Source: an uncultured Clostridium sp. (GTDB lineage: Bacteria; Bacillota; Clostridia; Peptostreptococcales; Peptostreptococcaceae). From it: DNA of 50,377 bases. A program made the position numbers and the translations under genes. Position 1 is the first letter of the stretch; every line of letters starts with the position of its first letter. The notes under the pieces were generated by a model that saw only the letters and a program-made list of their open reading frames with translations, was not told where the DNA came from and ran no database searches. The stretch spans positions 1-50,377 of the forward strand of contig CAMEPL010000008.1 of the NCBI GenBank assembly GCA_945931665.1. Direction: 5' to 3'. Of the stretch, positions 9,016-17,976 are shown one piece after another.

Positions 9016-9723
9016 ATGTTAGATTTAAACGATGCTTATGCAATTGCAAAATATATAAAAGACGCAGAAAAACAAACACCAGTTAAAATTTATGTTTCTA
9101 CTACTGCTGAGATAGCAAAATCTGAAAACTTCAAAGTTTTCGGAAACAACGGAGAATATACTTTAATAGGGGACTACAAAACTATAATGGATGCTATCGC
9201 TCCTATAAAAGATCAAATAACAGATATGTATGTTGAAAATACAGCTAGAAATTCTGCCATCCCAATGATAGATATGTTAAACATAGATGCTAGAATCGAG
9301 CCAGGCGCTATAATAAGAGACATGGTTACAATAGAAAAAAATGCTGTTGTAATGATGGGTGCTGTTATAAATATCGGTGCTGTTATAGGCGAAGGTACTA
9401 TGGTAGATATGAACGCTGTTGTCGGCGCTAGAGGAATATTAGGTAAAAACGTACACCTAGGCGCTTGCTCAGTTGTTGCAGGTGTTCTTGAACCACCTTC
9501 AGCAACTCCAGTTATAGTTGAAGATGACGTTGTTATCGGAGCTAACTGTGTAATCCTAGAAGGCGTAAGAATCGGTAAAGGTGCAGTCGTAGCTGCTGGT
9601 TCAGTAGTTACAAAAGACGTTGAACCAGGCGCTGTTGTTGCAGGTTCACCAGCTAAAGTAGTTAAAATGAAAGACGAAAAAACTGCTGGTAAAACTCAAT
9701 TAATGGACGACTTAAGAGGATAG
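9016..9723 (+). CDS. dapH: Tetrahydrodipicolinate N-acetyltransferase
   Basis: 235 aa, matching DapH. It acetylates tetrahydrodipicolinate, so lysine is made by the acetylase variant. An N-terminal DapH domain (about residues 1-85) is followed by a left-handed beta-helix of hexapeptide repeats (about 90-215), with [19 protein letters not shown] and [18 protein letters not shown] visible. It is the last gene of the operon. The later steps (aminotransferase, deacetylase, epimerase, decarboxylase) are not in this window. AAGGAGAT lies before the ATG. Confidence 0.96.
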   Translation: MLDLNDAYAIAKYIKDAEKQTPVKIYVSTTAEIAKSENFKVFGNNGEYTLIGDYKTIMDAIAPIKDQITDMYVENTARNSAIPMIDMLNIDARIEPGAIIRDMVTIEKNAVVMMGAVINIGAVIGEGTMVDMNAVVGARGILGKNVHLGACSVVAGVLEPPSATPVIVEDDVVIGANCVILEGVRIGKGAVVAAGSVVTKDVEPGAVVAGSPAKVVKMKDEKTAGKTQLMDDLRG

Positions 9724-9729
9724 TTAATA

Positions 9730-9773
9730 AAAAAAGGAGTATTGAAAGCAAATTGCTTTCGATACTCCTTTTT
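9730..9773. terminator. Bidirectional terminator between convergent dapH and kdgK
   Basis: AAAAAGGAGTAT and GAAAGC pair with GCTTTC and ATACTCCTTTTT around a 4-base loop. A and T runs flank both sides, so it serves the lysine operon from the left and the hexuronate operon from the right. Confidence 0.92.
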
Positions 9774-9774
9774 A

Positions 9775-10779
9775 TTATCTAGCTATTTTCCCAACACCTT
9801 CATACATTAATCTTTCAACATCACTAAGTTCTACTAAGTTAGCATCTCCTAGGATACTGTGTTTTAATGCAGATGCACATGTTGCAAATTCACAAACATA
9901 TTTAGGGTCTTTATTATTTATTATAGAATAGATTATACCAGCGCTTAGAGCGTCTCCTCCACCTACTCTATCAACTATACTATCTATATTTATTTTATTA
10001 GATAAGTATAATATTCCATCAGTGTAATAATTACATTGTAATTTATTTACTGAAGAAGATTCTATATCTCTATGTGATGAGAATATATGTTTAATATTTG
10101 GATAAGTTTTTGATATCTCATCATAGTAGTATTTTAATTTTTCGTGTTTATCTTCTAATTCACAATTCATAAGTAGTATATTTTCAGCATCTAATATACC
10201 TGCAGATAATATGTCTACATATGGTAAGACTTTTAAAGTAGCTTCTCTTGCTTCTTCTAATGTCCATAATTTTGCTCTGTAGTTTGAGTCATAACTTACC
10301 ATTATGTTATGCTCTTTACAGTATTCTAACATTTGCATTAATAACTCTCTAAGGTCATTTGAAAGTGCTAATGTTATACCTGAGAAATGGAATACATCTA
10401 CATCTTCTAAAGCTTTAGCTATATCGATATCTCCTATTTTCATATTGCAGAAAGCTGAGTTATCTCTATCATATATAACTTTAGATGATCTTATACCACT
10501 TCCTACTTGAAGATAGTATATACCTGTTCTGTGTTCTGATAAAGTTACGAAATCTGTGTCTATGTCGTAACTTCTAAGATATCTAAGTATACTTTTACCG
10601 ATATCATCATTTGAAACAGAAGTTATCATTTTTGTATCTATTCCAAAATGTGATAGAGAAATAAGTACGTTTGCTTCTCCTCCACCATAATTTACATTAA
10701 ATCTATCACTTTGTAAAATCATCTTTCCTACATCTGTAGAAAGTCTAAGCATTATTTCTCCAAAACCAGCAACTTTCAT
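9775..10779 (-). CDS. kdgK: 2-Dehydro-3-deoxygluconokinase (PfkB family)
   Basis: 334 aa. It phosphorylates 2-keto-3-deoxygluconate to KDPG. PfkB family marks are NYGGGEANV near residue 30 and the C-terminal ATP/anion-hole motif RVGGGDALSAG near 278-288. The assignment rests on the motifs plus the neighbouring eda and uxu genes. ATG at 10779 was chosen: GAGG lies 8 bases upstream, inside the end of eda, and MKVAGFGEIMLRLS matches the family N terminus. A longer frame to 10824 overlaps eda and is rejected. It is the last gene of the operon, one base after eda. Confidence 0.92.
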   Translation of the reverse strand: MKVAGFGEIMLRLSTDVGKMILQSDRFNVNYGGGEANVLISLSHFGIDTKMITSVSNDDIGKSILRYLRSYDIDTDFVTLSEHRTGIYYLQVGSGIRSSKVIYDRDNSAFCNMKIGDIDIAKALEDVDVFHFSGITLALSNDLRELLMQMLEYCKEHNIMVSYDSNYRAKLWTLEEAREATLKVLPYVDILSAGILDAENILLMNCELEDKHEKLKYYYDEISKTYPNIKHIFSSHRDIESSSVNKLQCNYYTDGILYLSNKINIDSIVDRVGGGDALSAGIIYSIINNKDPKYVCEFATCASALKHSILGDANLVELSDVERLMYEGVGKIAR

Positions 10780-10780
10780 A

Positions 10781-11428
10781 TTAGCAACCTCTAGCTTCGT
10801 GTAATTTAGCCATGTATTGTTCACATATAGCAGTTATTTCGTCGAATTTACCTTCTTCTCCAAGTTTGTTTAATTCTCCACCTATTCCTACTGCATCAAC
10901 ACCAGCTTTTATCCAAGAATCTAAATTATCTATATTAACTCCACCAGTTACCATTATGTTAGCATATGGAAGTGGCCCTTTTATAGCTTTAACGTATCCT
11001 TGTCCGAATGCACTACCTGGGAATAATTTTACGAAATCAACACCAGCTTCATGAGCAGCTATTATTTCGTTTATAGTCATTATACCTGGTAAGTATGGAA
11101 CTTTGTATCTGTTACATATTTTTGCAGTTTCTAAATCGAAAGCTGGTGATACTATGTATTTTGCTCCAGCTAACATAGCTGCTCTAGCAGTTTCAGCATC
11201 TAAAACTGTCCCAGCACCTATTACTACATCATCTTGTCCTTCATATATTTCGCTTAATTCTTTTATTATATCGTTAGCAAATTTGTTTGTATAAGTTACT
11301 TCTAAAGCTTTAACTCCACCTTTAACGCAAGCTTTTGATATTTCAACACCAACTTCTTTAGAGTTTCCACGAACTACTGCTACTACACCACATTCTTTTA
11401 ATGCTCTTAATGTATTTATTTTTATCAT
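10781..11428 (-). CDS. eda: KDPG aldolase (2-dehydro-3-deoxy-6-phosphogluconate aldolase)
   Basis: 215 aa, a class I aldolase splitting KDPG into pyruvate and glyceraldehyde-3-phosphate. It has VVAVVRG near residue 15, the catalytic glutamate in ALEVTYTN near 42, the Schiff-base lysine in FVKLFPGSAFG near 132, and VTGGVN near 160 for phosphate binding. It is directly coupled to kdgK. The ATG has AGGGAG 7-8 bases upstream. Confidence 0.95.
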   Translation of the reverse strand: MIKINTLRALKECGVVAVVRGNSKEVGVEISKACVKGGVKALEVTYTNKFANDIIKELSEIYEGQDDVVIGAGTVLDAETARAAMLAGAKYIVSPAFDLETAKICNRYKVPYLPGIMTINEIIAAHEAGVDFVKLFPGSAFGQGYVKAIKGPLPYANIMVTGGVNIDNLDSWIKAGVDAVGIGGELNKLGEEGKFDEITAICEQYMAKLHEARGC

Positions 11429-11472
11429 AATTATTCTCCCTTGGTTTGTAATTTAATATATAACATATGTAC

Positions 11473-11491
11473 CGCCATCTATGAGATGGCG
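11473..11491 (-). other. Intercistronic hairpin upstream of eda
   Basis: CGCCATC / GATGGCG form a perfect 7-bp GC-rich stem with a 5-base loop and no T-run on the minus strand. It lies in the 120-bp gap between uxaC and eda. An mRNA processing or stability site is more likely than a terminator. Confidence 0.6.
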
Positions 11492-11548
11492 ATATTTCTA
11501 ATTTCCCAAATAAAAAAACTGTATTTTAATATAAATCTGGCAACTATA

Positions 11549-12943
11549 CTAGAATCCGAAATAGTTTAATGCGTTGTCATGAGATATATTTTTTATCATT
11601 CTTTCTAAGACTTTGTCGTCGTTTGGATATTCACCGTTAGCTACCCATCCCCCAATTAACTCACACATGATTCTTCTGAAGTACTCATGTCTAGTGTATG
11701 ATAAGAAACTTCTTGAGTCAGTTAACATACCTATGAAGTTTCCTAATAGACCTAAGTTTCCTAAAGAAGTCATTTGTTCTATCATTCCAGTTTTGTGATC
11801 GTTGAACCACCAAGCTGAACCTTGTTGTATTTTTCCGCAAACTCCAGCTTCTTGGAAGCATCCTATTAATGTTCCTATAGCTGCATTATCAACTGGATTT
11901 AAGCTGTATAATATAGTTTTTGGCAATTTGTCTTCTTTGTTTAAAGCGTCTAAATAAGATGCTAATTGATCGATTGATACTCTGTTGTATATACCATCGA
12001 ATCCTGTATCTACCCCTAATTTGTTGAACATTTTTGTATTATTATCTCTTGTAACACCGAAGTGTAATTGCATAGCCCATCCTAAACGGCTATATTCTGC
12101 ACCACAGTATAACATACAAGCAGTTTTGTATTGTAATTCTTCAGTTTCTGTAAGAGTTTCACCAGCAAGACGTTTTTTAAGTATAGCGTCTACTGTAGCT
12201 TCATCAGCTTCTACATAAGGTATGTATAATAGACCGTGGTCACTTATTTTACACCCTACTTCGTTGAAGAATTCTATACGGTTAGTTATAGCTTGTTTCC
12301 AAGTATCAAAAGAGTTTACTTCTATACCACTTACTTCTGATAATTTTGCTATATAATCAACAAAGTCAACTTTTTCTATAGCTATAGCTTTGTCCGGTCT
12401 CCAAGTTGGAAGAACTTTTATATCAAAAGTTTCATCTTCTTTTATAGCTATATGCCATTTTAAGTCATCTATTGGATCATCTGTAGTACATATTAATTCA
12501 ACGTTAGAATCTTTCATTATACTTCTAGCAGACATAGTTTTTAATTTTTCGTTACATATATTCCAAACTTCTTCTGCAGTTTCTCCATTTAAAGCTCCAT
12601 AATATCCGAAGTATCTTTGTAATTCTAAATGACTCCAGTGATAAAGAGGGTTTCCTATTGCTTTTTCTAAAGTTTCAGCCCATTTTTGGAACTTTTCTCT
12701 ATCAGTAGCATCCCCAGTTATATATTTTTCCTCAACACCATTTGAACGCATTTGTCTCCATTTATAGTGATCTCCACCTAACCATACTTGAGTTATGTTT
12801 TCGAATTTTTTATCTTCTGCTATCTCTTGTGGGTTTATGTGGCAGTGATAATCTATTATTGGCATATTGCTTGAATAGTCATGATATAATTTTTTAGATA
12901 TTTCATTTGATAAAAGAAAATCTTTATCCATAAAGTTTTTCAT
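11549..12943 (-). CDS. uxaC: Glucuronate isomerase
   Basis: 464 aa, typical for UxaC. It isomerises D-glucuronate to D-fructuronate (and galacturonate to tagaturonate) and belongs to the amidohydrolase superfamily. The metal motif is in PIIDYHCHINPQEIA near residues 29-43. CTTDDPIDDL near 150 and a late GMLTDSRSFLSYTRHEYFRR segment are typical of the family. GAGGAGAT precedes the ATG. In this operon fructuronate is passed to UxuB. Confidence 0.96.
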   Translation of the reverse strand: MKNFMDKDFLLSNEISKKLYHDYSSNMPIIDYHCHINPQEIAEDKKFENITQVWLGGDHYKWRQMRSNGVEEKYITGDATDREKFQKWAETLEKAIGNPLYHWSHLELQRYFGYYGALNGETAEEVWNICNEKLKTMSARSIMKDSNVELICTTDDPIDDLKWHIAIKEDETFDIKVLPTWRPDKAIAIEKVDFVDYIAKLSEVSGIEVNSFDTWKQAITNRIEFFNEVGCKISDHGLLYIPYVEADEATVDAILKKRLAGETLTETEELQYKTACMLYCGAEYSRLGWAMQLHFGVTRDNNTKMFNKLGVDTGFDGIYNRVSIDQLASYLDALNKEDKLPKTILYSLNPVDNAAIGTLIGCFQEAGVCGKIQQGSAWWFNDHKTGMIEQMTSLGNLGLLGNFIGMLTDSRSFLSYTRHEYFRRIMCELIGGWVANGEYPNDDKVLERMIKNISHDNALNYFGF

Positions 12944-12990
12944 AATGTATCTCCTCTGTCTGTAATTTATATTTTTAATTCGTATTTATA

Positions 12991-13830
12991 CTATATCCCT
13001 AAAGCTTCTTCAAATTCTTTTATTAATTGAGCTTGGTAAGCATCGTCGAATTCACCAGTAAATAATTTTTGGCTAGCTTCTTCTTTTAATCTCTTCCAGC
13101 TGAATGCTTCTTTGTTAACTATTATTGGATAGAATCTTACTCCATTGTCTAAAGCAGCTTTTTTATCCCCAGGTGCATCACCAACCATAAGAACTTTATC
13201 TTTGTCATATCCTTTTGTAAGAAGTTGTTCTATACAGTATGCTTTTGAACCAGCCTCTTGACAAAGTAATACTCTACAACAATCTTTTATTTCGTGTTTT
13301 GTCCACTCATGTTCAACAGCTTGACCATTTGCAGAAGAAACAGCAGTTAAGTCAGCATGTTTGCATAATTCATCCATAGTGTCTTTAACATTTTCGAAAG
13401 GCATATCATCATCTTGAGCTGCAACTATTGATAAGTTAACATGTATACTCCATAATAATGCTCTTTCCATACAGTCATTGCTTTTTTCTTGGCATTTTTC
13501 AAGTAAAGCAGGATTTGATAATTGTGGTGCAGTTTCTACCCAGTTTTCAAATTCTTCTAAACCATCAAATTTTATACCTTTACGATTGCTCATTTCTCTA
13601 ACAGCCATCGCTAAACCTTTAAAACGGTTTATTCCTCTAGTTCCTGTGAATAAGTTTATTTCATTCCAGTATTCTAAAGCTTCTTCTTTATATTCTTCTA
13701 AACCATATGATTTTACGAATTCTGGTCCAAATGAATTAAAATGTTTTGAATTCATTGTATCCATCGCACAACCATCTGAATCTATACATATTAAAAAGTC
13801 TTTTTCTTTGTTGTAATTAAAGTATCCCAT
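12991..13830 (-). CDS. HAD-superfamily hydrolase in the hexuronate operon
   Basis: 279 aa. HAD motif I is CIDSDGCAMDT (residues 12-22), with an alpha-helical cap roughly 25-130. Motif II is near VSSANG, the conserved lysine is near GSKAYC, and motif IV is VGDAPGDKKAA near 216-226. It is probably a phosphatase or phosphonatase-like hydrolase with an unknown substrate. It lies between uxaC and the GH3 gene, all co-oriented. Possible roles are clearing a phosphorylated sugar by-product or dephosphorylating an imported sugar (inference). AGGAGC lies before the ATG. Confidence 0.8.
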   Translation of the reverse strand: MGYFNYNKEKDFLICIDSDGCAMDTMNSKHFNSFGPEFVKSYGLEEYKEEALEYWNEINLFTGTRGINRFKGLAMAVREMSNRKGIKFDGLEEFENWVETAPQLSNPALLEKCQEKSNDCMERALLWSIHVNLSIVAAQDDDMPFENVKDTMDELCKHADLTAVSSANGQAVEHEWTKHEIKDCCRVLLCQEAGSKAYCIEQLLTKGYDKDKVLMVGDAPGDKKAALDNGVRFYPIIVNKEAFSWKRLKEEASQKLFTGEFDDAYQAQLIKEFEEALGI

Positions 13831-13850
13831 GTCTGCTCCTTTATATCAAA

Positions 13851-13879
13851 TTAGGATGTAGCACAAAGCTACACCCTAA
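13851..13879 (-). other. Intercistronic hairpin between the GH3 and HAD genes
   Basis: TTAGGATGTAGC and GCTACACCCTAA pair over 12 positions with one mismatch around a 5-base loop. There is no T-run on the minus strand. Confidence 0.6.
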
Positions 13880-13924
13880 GGTATTTTATTTATATTGAAT
13901 GTGCTATTTATATAATTTCTAAAA

Positions 13925-15700
13925 TTAGAAACGAGTATCTCCAAATCCGCAGAATGCATCTACTGGACTTATACCTTTAAATTCTGAATTTCCTACAAGT
14001 TTTTCAACTAATGCTTCTAATGTTTGTTGGTTATCATCATAAGTATTTATATAAGTTTTAACTTGTGGTACATCTGCTAAGTGGAATGGACACTTAACTG
14101 AAACGAATATTGTTGGTATTTCGTTTACGTAGAATGGTATATCTGGAGTACCTTTACTTGGTGGCCATTGTAATCTTTGGTCAACACTTGCGTTAACATT
14201 AGCTATATTGATTATTAAATCATATTTGCTTGTTAATTCAGCTATTGGTCTCTTACCAGCATATACGTTTCCTAAAGCTTGAGCCATTTCTTCTTTTGGA
14301 AGTTTCATTATTTTGTCTATTGGAGATTCCCATATTTCTACGTCGAATCCTTTAGCTTCTAATAGTTCTTTAACTATATCGATTGGTTTCTTTTTAGCTC
14401 CACCCATTATTTCTATGAATTTACCGAATCCACCGTCGAATCCTTTAGCTTCAACAAGTAAAACTCTCTTAGTTTTTTCTGGTGCTATTGGTAATACATC
14501 TTGAGTGTTTTTAACTAAAGTTATAGCTTTGTCAGAAACTTCTTTAGCTATAGCTTTATTTTCTTCTAAACCTATTTTAGCCATTGCAACTTCTTTTTCT
14601 GGAAGTATTTCTGTTTTAGCTTTTTTGTGAAGACCTAAAGCAGCTTTTGTTCCTAATATTCTAGTTAAAGCTTCTTCTAATCTTTCATCAGTTATTATTC
14701 CGTTTTTGTATCCATCCATCATCCATTGGAAGTCTTCGTCTGGATCGTTGAAGAATAAGAATAAGTCAGAACCAGCAGCTATAGCAGTTGGTAACATTTC
14801 GCTACGTTTCATAGCTGAAGTCATAGCAACCATGTGAGAAGCATCTGTTACAACTAAACCGTTGAAGTTCATTTTTCCTCTTAATAAGTCAGTTAATATA
14901 TATTTACTTAATGTAGCAGGCATATATATTTCTTGAGTAGTTGCTTCTGGGTTGAAGTATTTAACGTACTCTGGTAATGCTATATGACCAGCCATTATTG
15001 ATGGAAGACCAGCTTCGAATAATCCGCTGTATACTCTACCAAATGTAGCATCCCACTCTTCTACTGATAAAGAGTTTGGAGCGAAAGATAAATGTTGATC
15101 TCTTTCATCTATACCATCTCCAGGGAAGTGTTTAGCAGCAGGAGCTATTCCGCTTTCCATTATACCTCTCATATATTCAAGAGATAATTCTAAAGTTTGC
15201 TCAACATCAGCTGACCAAGTTCTTGTAGATATTATTGGGTTTCTCCAGTTTCTGTTTATATCAACTATTGGAGCGAAACTCCAGTTACATCCTATAGCAG
15301 CAGCTTCTACACCAGATACTCTACCCATTTCGTAAGCGTATTTTTTATCGTTAGTTGCAGCTATTTTAACTTCATTTCCTACATAAGTACCATCTGTACA
15401 AGCTCCGTTACCACCCATTTCAGTGTTAGCAGCTATTAATAGAGGTATTTTACTGTTTTCTTGAAGTATTTTATTTTGTTCATATACTTCTTCAGCTTTT
15501 CCTGGGTTGTAACGAACACCACCTATGTGGTAGTTATCAAGAACGCTTTTTAAATATTCTTCGTCCCTGCTTGCCCCCATGTTTATAAATAATTGACCTA
15601 TTTTTTCTTCTAAAGTCATTGATTTTATAGTCTCTTCAACCCATTTTACACCTTCATCATCAAGGTTATAAGGTTGTTTTCTTAAATCTACATTTATCAT
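13925..15700 (-). CDS. Glycoside hydrolase family 3 protein
   Basis: 591 aa with no signal peptide, so it is cytoplasmic. A GH3 N-terminal TIM barrel covers roughly residues 25-350. KHFPGDG (190-196), DQH (201-203) and VVTDASHM with the predicted nucleophile Asp286 are visible. A second GH3-type alpha/beta domain follows from about 390. The KHFPG and D-x-H pattern is closer to the NagZ-like beta-N-acetylhexosaminidase branch than to beta-glucosidases. Within a glucuronate operon it may release glucuronate or GlcNAc from an imported oligosaccharide. Other beta-glycosidase activities cannot be excluded. AAGGAG precedes the ATG. Confidence 0.88.
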   Translation of the reverse strand: MINVDLRKQPYNLDDEGVKWVEETIKSMTLEEKIGQLFINMGASRDEEYLKSVLDNYHIGGVRYNPGKAEEVYEQNKILQENSKIPLLIAANTEMGGNGACTDGTYVGNEVKIAATNDKKYAYEMGRVSGVEAAAIGCNWSFAPIVDINRNWRNPIISTRTWSADVEQTLELSLEYMRGIMESGIAPAAKHFPGDGIDERDQHLSFAPNSLSVEEWDATFGRVYSGLFEAGLPSIMAGHIALPEYVKYFNPEATTQEIYMPATLSKYILTDLLRGKMNFNGLVVTDASHMVAMTSAMKRSEMLPTAIAAGSDLFLFFNDPDEDFQWMMDGYKNGIITDERLEEALTRILGTKAALGLHKKAKTEILPEKEVAMAKIGLEENKAIAKEVSDKAITLVKNTQDVLPIAPEKTKRVLLVEAKGFDGGFGKFIEIMGGAKKKPIDIVKELLEAKGFDVEIWESPIDKIMKLPKEEMAQALGNVYAGKRPIAELTSKYDLIINIANVNASVDQRLQWPPSKGTPDIPFYVNEIPTIFVSVKCPFHLADVPQVKTYINTYDDNQQTLEALVEKLVGNSEFKGISPVDAFCGFGDTRF

Positions 15701-15744
15701 ATGTCCTATACTCCTTATAATATATCTATATCATCATTTAGCCT

Positions 15745-15789
15745 TTATACGGTTTGATATTTAAATTCTTCAATATCAAAACCATATAA
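15745..15789 (-). other. Intercistronic hairpin between uxuB and the GH3 gene
   Basis: GGTTTGATATT and AATATCAAAACC pair with one bulge, with further TATA / TATA pairing outside. No T-run follows on the minus strand. Confidence 0.5.
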
Positions 15790-15833
15790 AGAACTATCTT
15801 ATTTTCTAAATTATATTTCTATATCTTTATATC

Positions 15834-16679
15834 TTAAACACCTGAGTATGCTGCAAAAGCACCATCTACTGGTATTACAGTTCCGTTTACGAATCCTGAA
15901 GCTTCTTCGCAAGTTAAGAATAATAAAGAACCTATTAATTCTTCTAATTCACCGAAACGACCCATTGGAGTTCCAGCTAATATTTTTTCAGTTCTTGCAG
16001 TTGGAGTTCCATCTTCGTTCCATAATAATTTTTCATTTTGTTTAGTTGAGAAGAATCCTGGCGCTATACCATTGCAACGTATACCAACTTTTGAGAAGTG
16101 AACTGCTAACCATTGAGTAAAGTTAGATATAGCAGATTTAGCTCCACTGTATGCTGGTATTTTTGTAAGTGGTGAATAAGCATTCATTGAAGATATGTTT
16201 ATTATACTTGCACCTTTTTTGTTCATCATATCCATAGCGAAAACTTGAGTAGGTATTAATGTACCCATGAAGTTTAAGTTGAATACGAAAGATACTCCTT
16301 GAGGATCTAAATCAAAGAAAGTTTTCATTTCATTTAAATGCTCTGGCATGAAGTATTCATCATCAGTTGTAGCTTTTGGATTATTTCCACCAGCTCCGTT
16401 TATTAATATATCGCAAGTTCCGAAGTCTTTTAATATTTCAGCTCTTGCAGCTTCACAACTATCTTTTTCTAAAACGTTACATTTGTAACCTTTAGCTTTG
16501 TATCCTTTAGCAACTATTTCATCAGCGTATTTTTTAGCTGCTTCTTCGTTTAAGTCAAGTAAAGCAACTTTTGCTCCACACATAGCCATTGCTTCAGCGA
16601 AAGCAGAACATATTAATCCACCTGCACCTGTTATAACAACAACTTTATCGTTTAAATCTATTTGAAAAGGTAATTTCAT
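15834..16679 (-). CDS. uxuB: SDR-family D-mannonate oxidoreductase (fructuronate reductase)
   Basis: 281 aa, a short-chain dehydrogenase. The cofactor motif is TGAGGLICSAFA near residues 17-28, NGAGGNNP lies near 92, the catalytic serine is in INISSMNAYS, and Y-x-x-x-K is YSGAKSA near 180. It reduces D-fructuronate to D-mannonate. This is the SDR-type UxuB found in Bacillus-like loci, not the long-chain E. coli UxuB of about 480 aa. The assignment rests on its position between uxaC and uxuA. GGAGG precedes the ATG. Confidence 0.88.
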   Translation of the reverse strand: MKLPFQIDLNDKVVVITGAGGLICSAFAEAMAMCGAKVALLDLNEEAAKKYADEIVAKGYKAKGYKCNVLEKDSCEAARAEILKDFGTCDILINGAGGNNPKATTDDEYFMPEHLNEMKTFFDLDPQGVSFVFNLNFMGTLIPTQVFAMDMMNKKGASIINISSMNAYSPLTKIPAYSGAKSAISNFTQWLAVHFSKVGIRCNGIAPGFFSTKQNEKLLWNEDGTPTARTEKILAGTPMGRFGELEELIGSLLFLTCEEASGFVNGTVIPVDGAFAAYSGV

Positions 16680-16773
16680 TTTTAATTCCTCCGTAAAAAT
16701 CTTTTTAGTTTAGTTTTAGTTTAAATATTCGTTTAAAAATTTCTGTTTAAAAGTTTAATAAATTTACTAGTTC

Positions 16774-17823
16774 TTATTTGCTAGCTTTTTCTATTGCTTC
16801 CCATAAACCGTTTAAGTAAGTAGCACCTAACGCTCTATCGTATAAACCATATCCAGCTCTACCAGTTTCTCCCCATATCATTCTTCCGTGGTCTGGTCTT
16901 ATGTATCCTCTGAATCCATTATCATATAATGCTTTCATTATTGCGTACATATCTAAGCTTCCGCAAGAAGATAAGTGAGCTCTTTCTTCAAATCCGTTGT
17001 CTAATACTTGTACGTTTCTCATGTGAACGAAGTGTATTCTTCCCATAGCTGCATATTTAGCTGCCATTTTAGCAACGTCGTTTTTATTTGAGCATCCTAA
17101 TGAACCTGCACATAAAGTTATACCATTGTGTTTGTCATCAACTAATTTTAAGAATCTGTCTAAGTTTTCTTCACAAGTTATTATTCTTGGTAATCCGAAT
17201 ATACTCCAGCATGGATCGTCTTCATGTATAGCCATGTTTACGTCACATTCAGCAGCAACTGGTATTATTTTTTCTAAGAAATATTGTAAGTTATTCCATA
17301 GGTCATCTTCGCTCATTGCATTGTATTCAGCAACTACGCTTTTTAATTCTTCTCTAGTGTAAGAAGCATCCCAACCTGGAAGTGTTAAATCACTGTCACT
17401 TTCTAATGGGTTAACTTTATCAACTTGTTCTTGATAGTAAACTAATGAAGTTGAACCATCTTCTAATTCATGGTCTAATTGAGTTCTTGTCCAGTCAAAT
17501 ACTGGCATGAAGTTGTAGCATATACATTTAACTCCAGCTTCAGCAACTCTTCTTATGTTTTCACAATAGTTTTCTATGTATTTATCTCTGCTTGGTTTAC
17601 CAAGTTTGATATCTTCGTGTACTGGTATACTTTCGATTACATCGAAGTTTAATCCAGCATCTTCTACTTGTTTTTTTAATGTAGCAATTGATTCTCTGCT
17701 CCATACTTCACCAACTGGAACATCGTAAACTGCTGTTACTATTGAGTCCATGCCTGGTATTTGTCTAATATTTTGTAATGTTACTTTGTCGTCTTCTCCA
17801 TACCAACGAAATGATAATTTCAT
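16774..17823 (-). CDS. uxuA: Mannonate dehydratase
   Basis: 349 aa. It dehydrates D-mannonate to 2-keto-3-deoxygluconate with a divalent metal. It has the characteristic N terminus [12 protein letters not shown], a xylose-isomerase-like barrel, HEDDPCW near residue 198, a cysteine and metal site near [15 protein letters not shown] near 265, and [11 protein letters not shown] near 312. It lies between uxuB and the symporter. AGGAGA lies 4-5 bases before the ATG. Confidence 0.96.
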   Translation of the reverse strand: MKLSFRWYGEDDKVTLQNIRQIPGMDSIVTAVYDVPVGEVWSRESIATLKKQVEDAGLNFDVIESIPVHEDIKLGKPSRDKYIENYCENIRRVAEAGVKCICYNFMPVFDWTRTQLDHELEDGSTSLVYYQEQVDKVNPLESDSDLTLPGWDASYTREELKSVVAEYNAMSEDDLWNNLQYFLEKIIPVAAECDVNMAIHEDDPCWSIFGLPRIITCEENLDRFLKLVDDKHNGITLCAGSLGCSNKNDVAKMAAKYAAMGRIHFVHMRNVQVLDNGFEERAHLSSCGSLDMYAIMKALYDNGFRGYIRPDHGRMIWGETGRAGYGLYDRALGATYLNGLWEAIEKASK

Positions 17824-17886
17824 AAAATTCTCCTAACCTTCTCTTTAAATTTTCTGTATTTTCTGTATTTTATTTTAACATCTAAT

Positions 17887-17919
17887 AGCTAGTACCTCCC
17901 CTTAGGGATAGTACTAGCT
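17887..17919 (-). other. Strong intercistronic hairpin between the symporter gene and uxuA
   Basis: AGCTAGTAC / GTACTAGCT form a perfect 9-bp stem with an inner CCC / GGG pairing. No T-run follows. It could protect the upstream symporter message or partly attenuate it. Confidence 0.65.
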
Positions 17920-17976
17920 CTCAGATAGTGTTAACTAATTCAATAATTTATTTTTATGTTAATATATTGCTTATTT

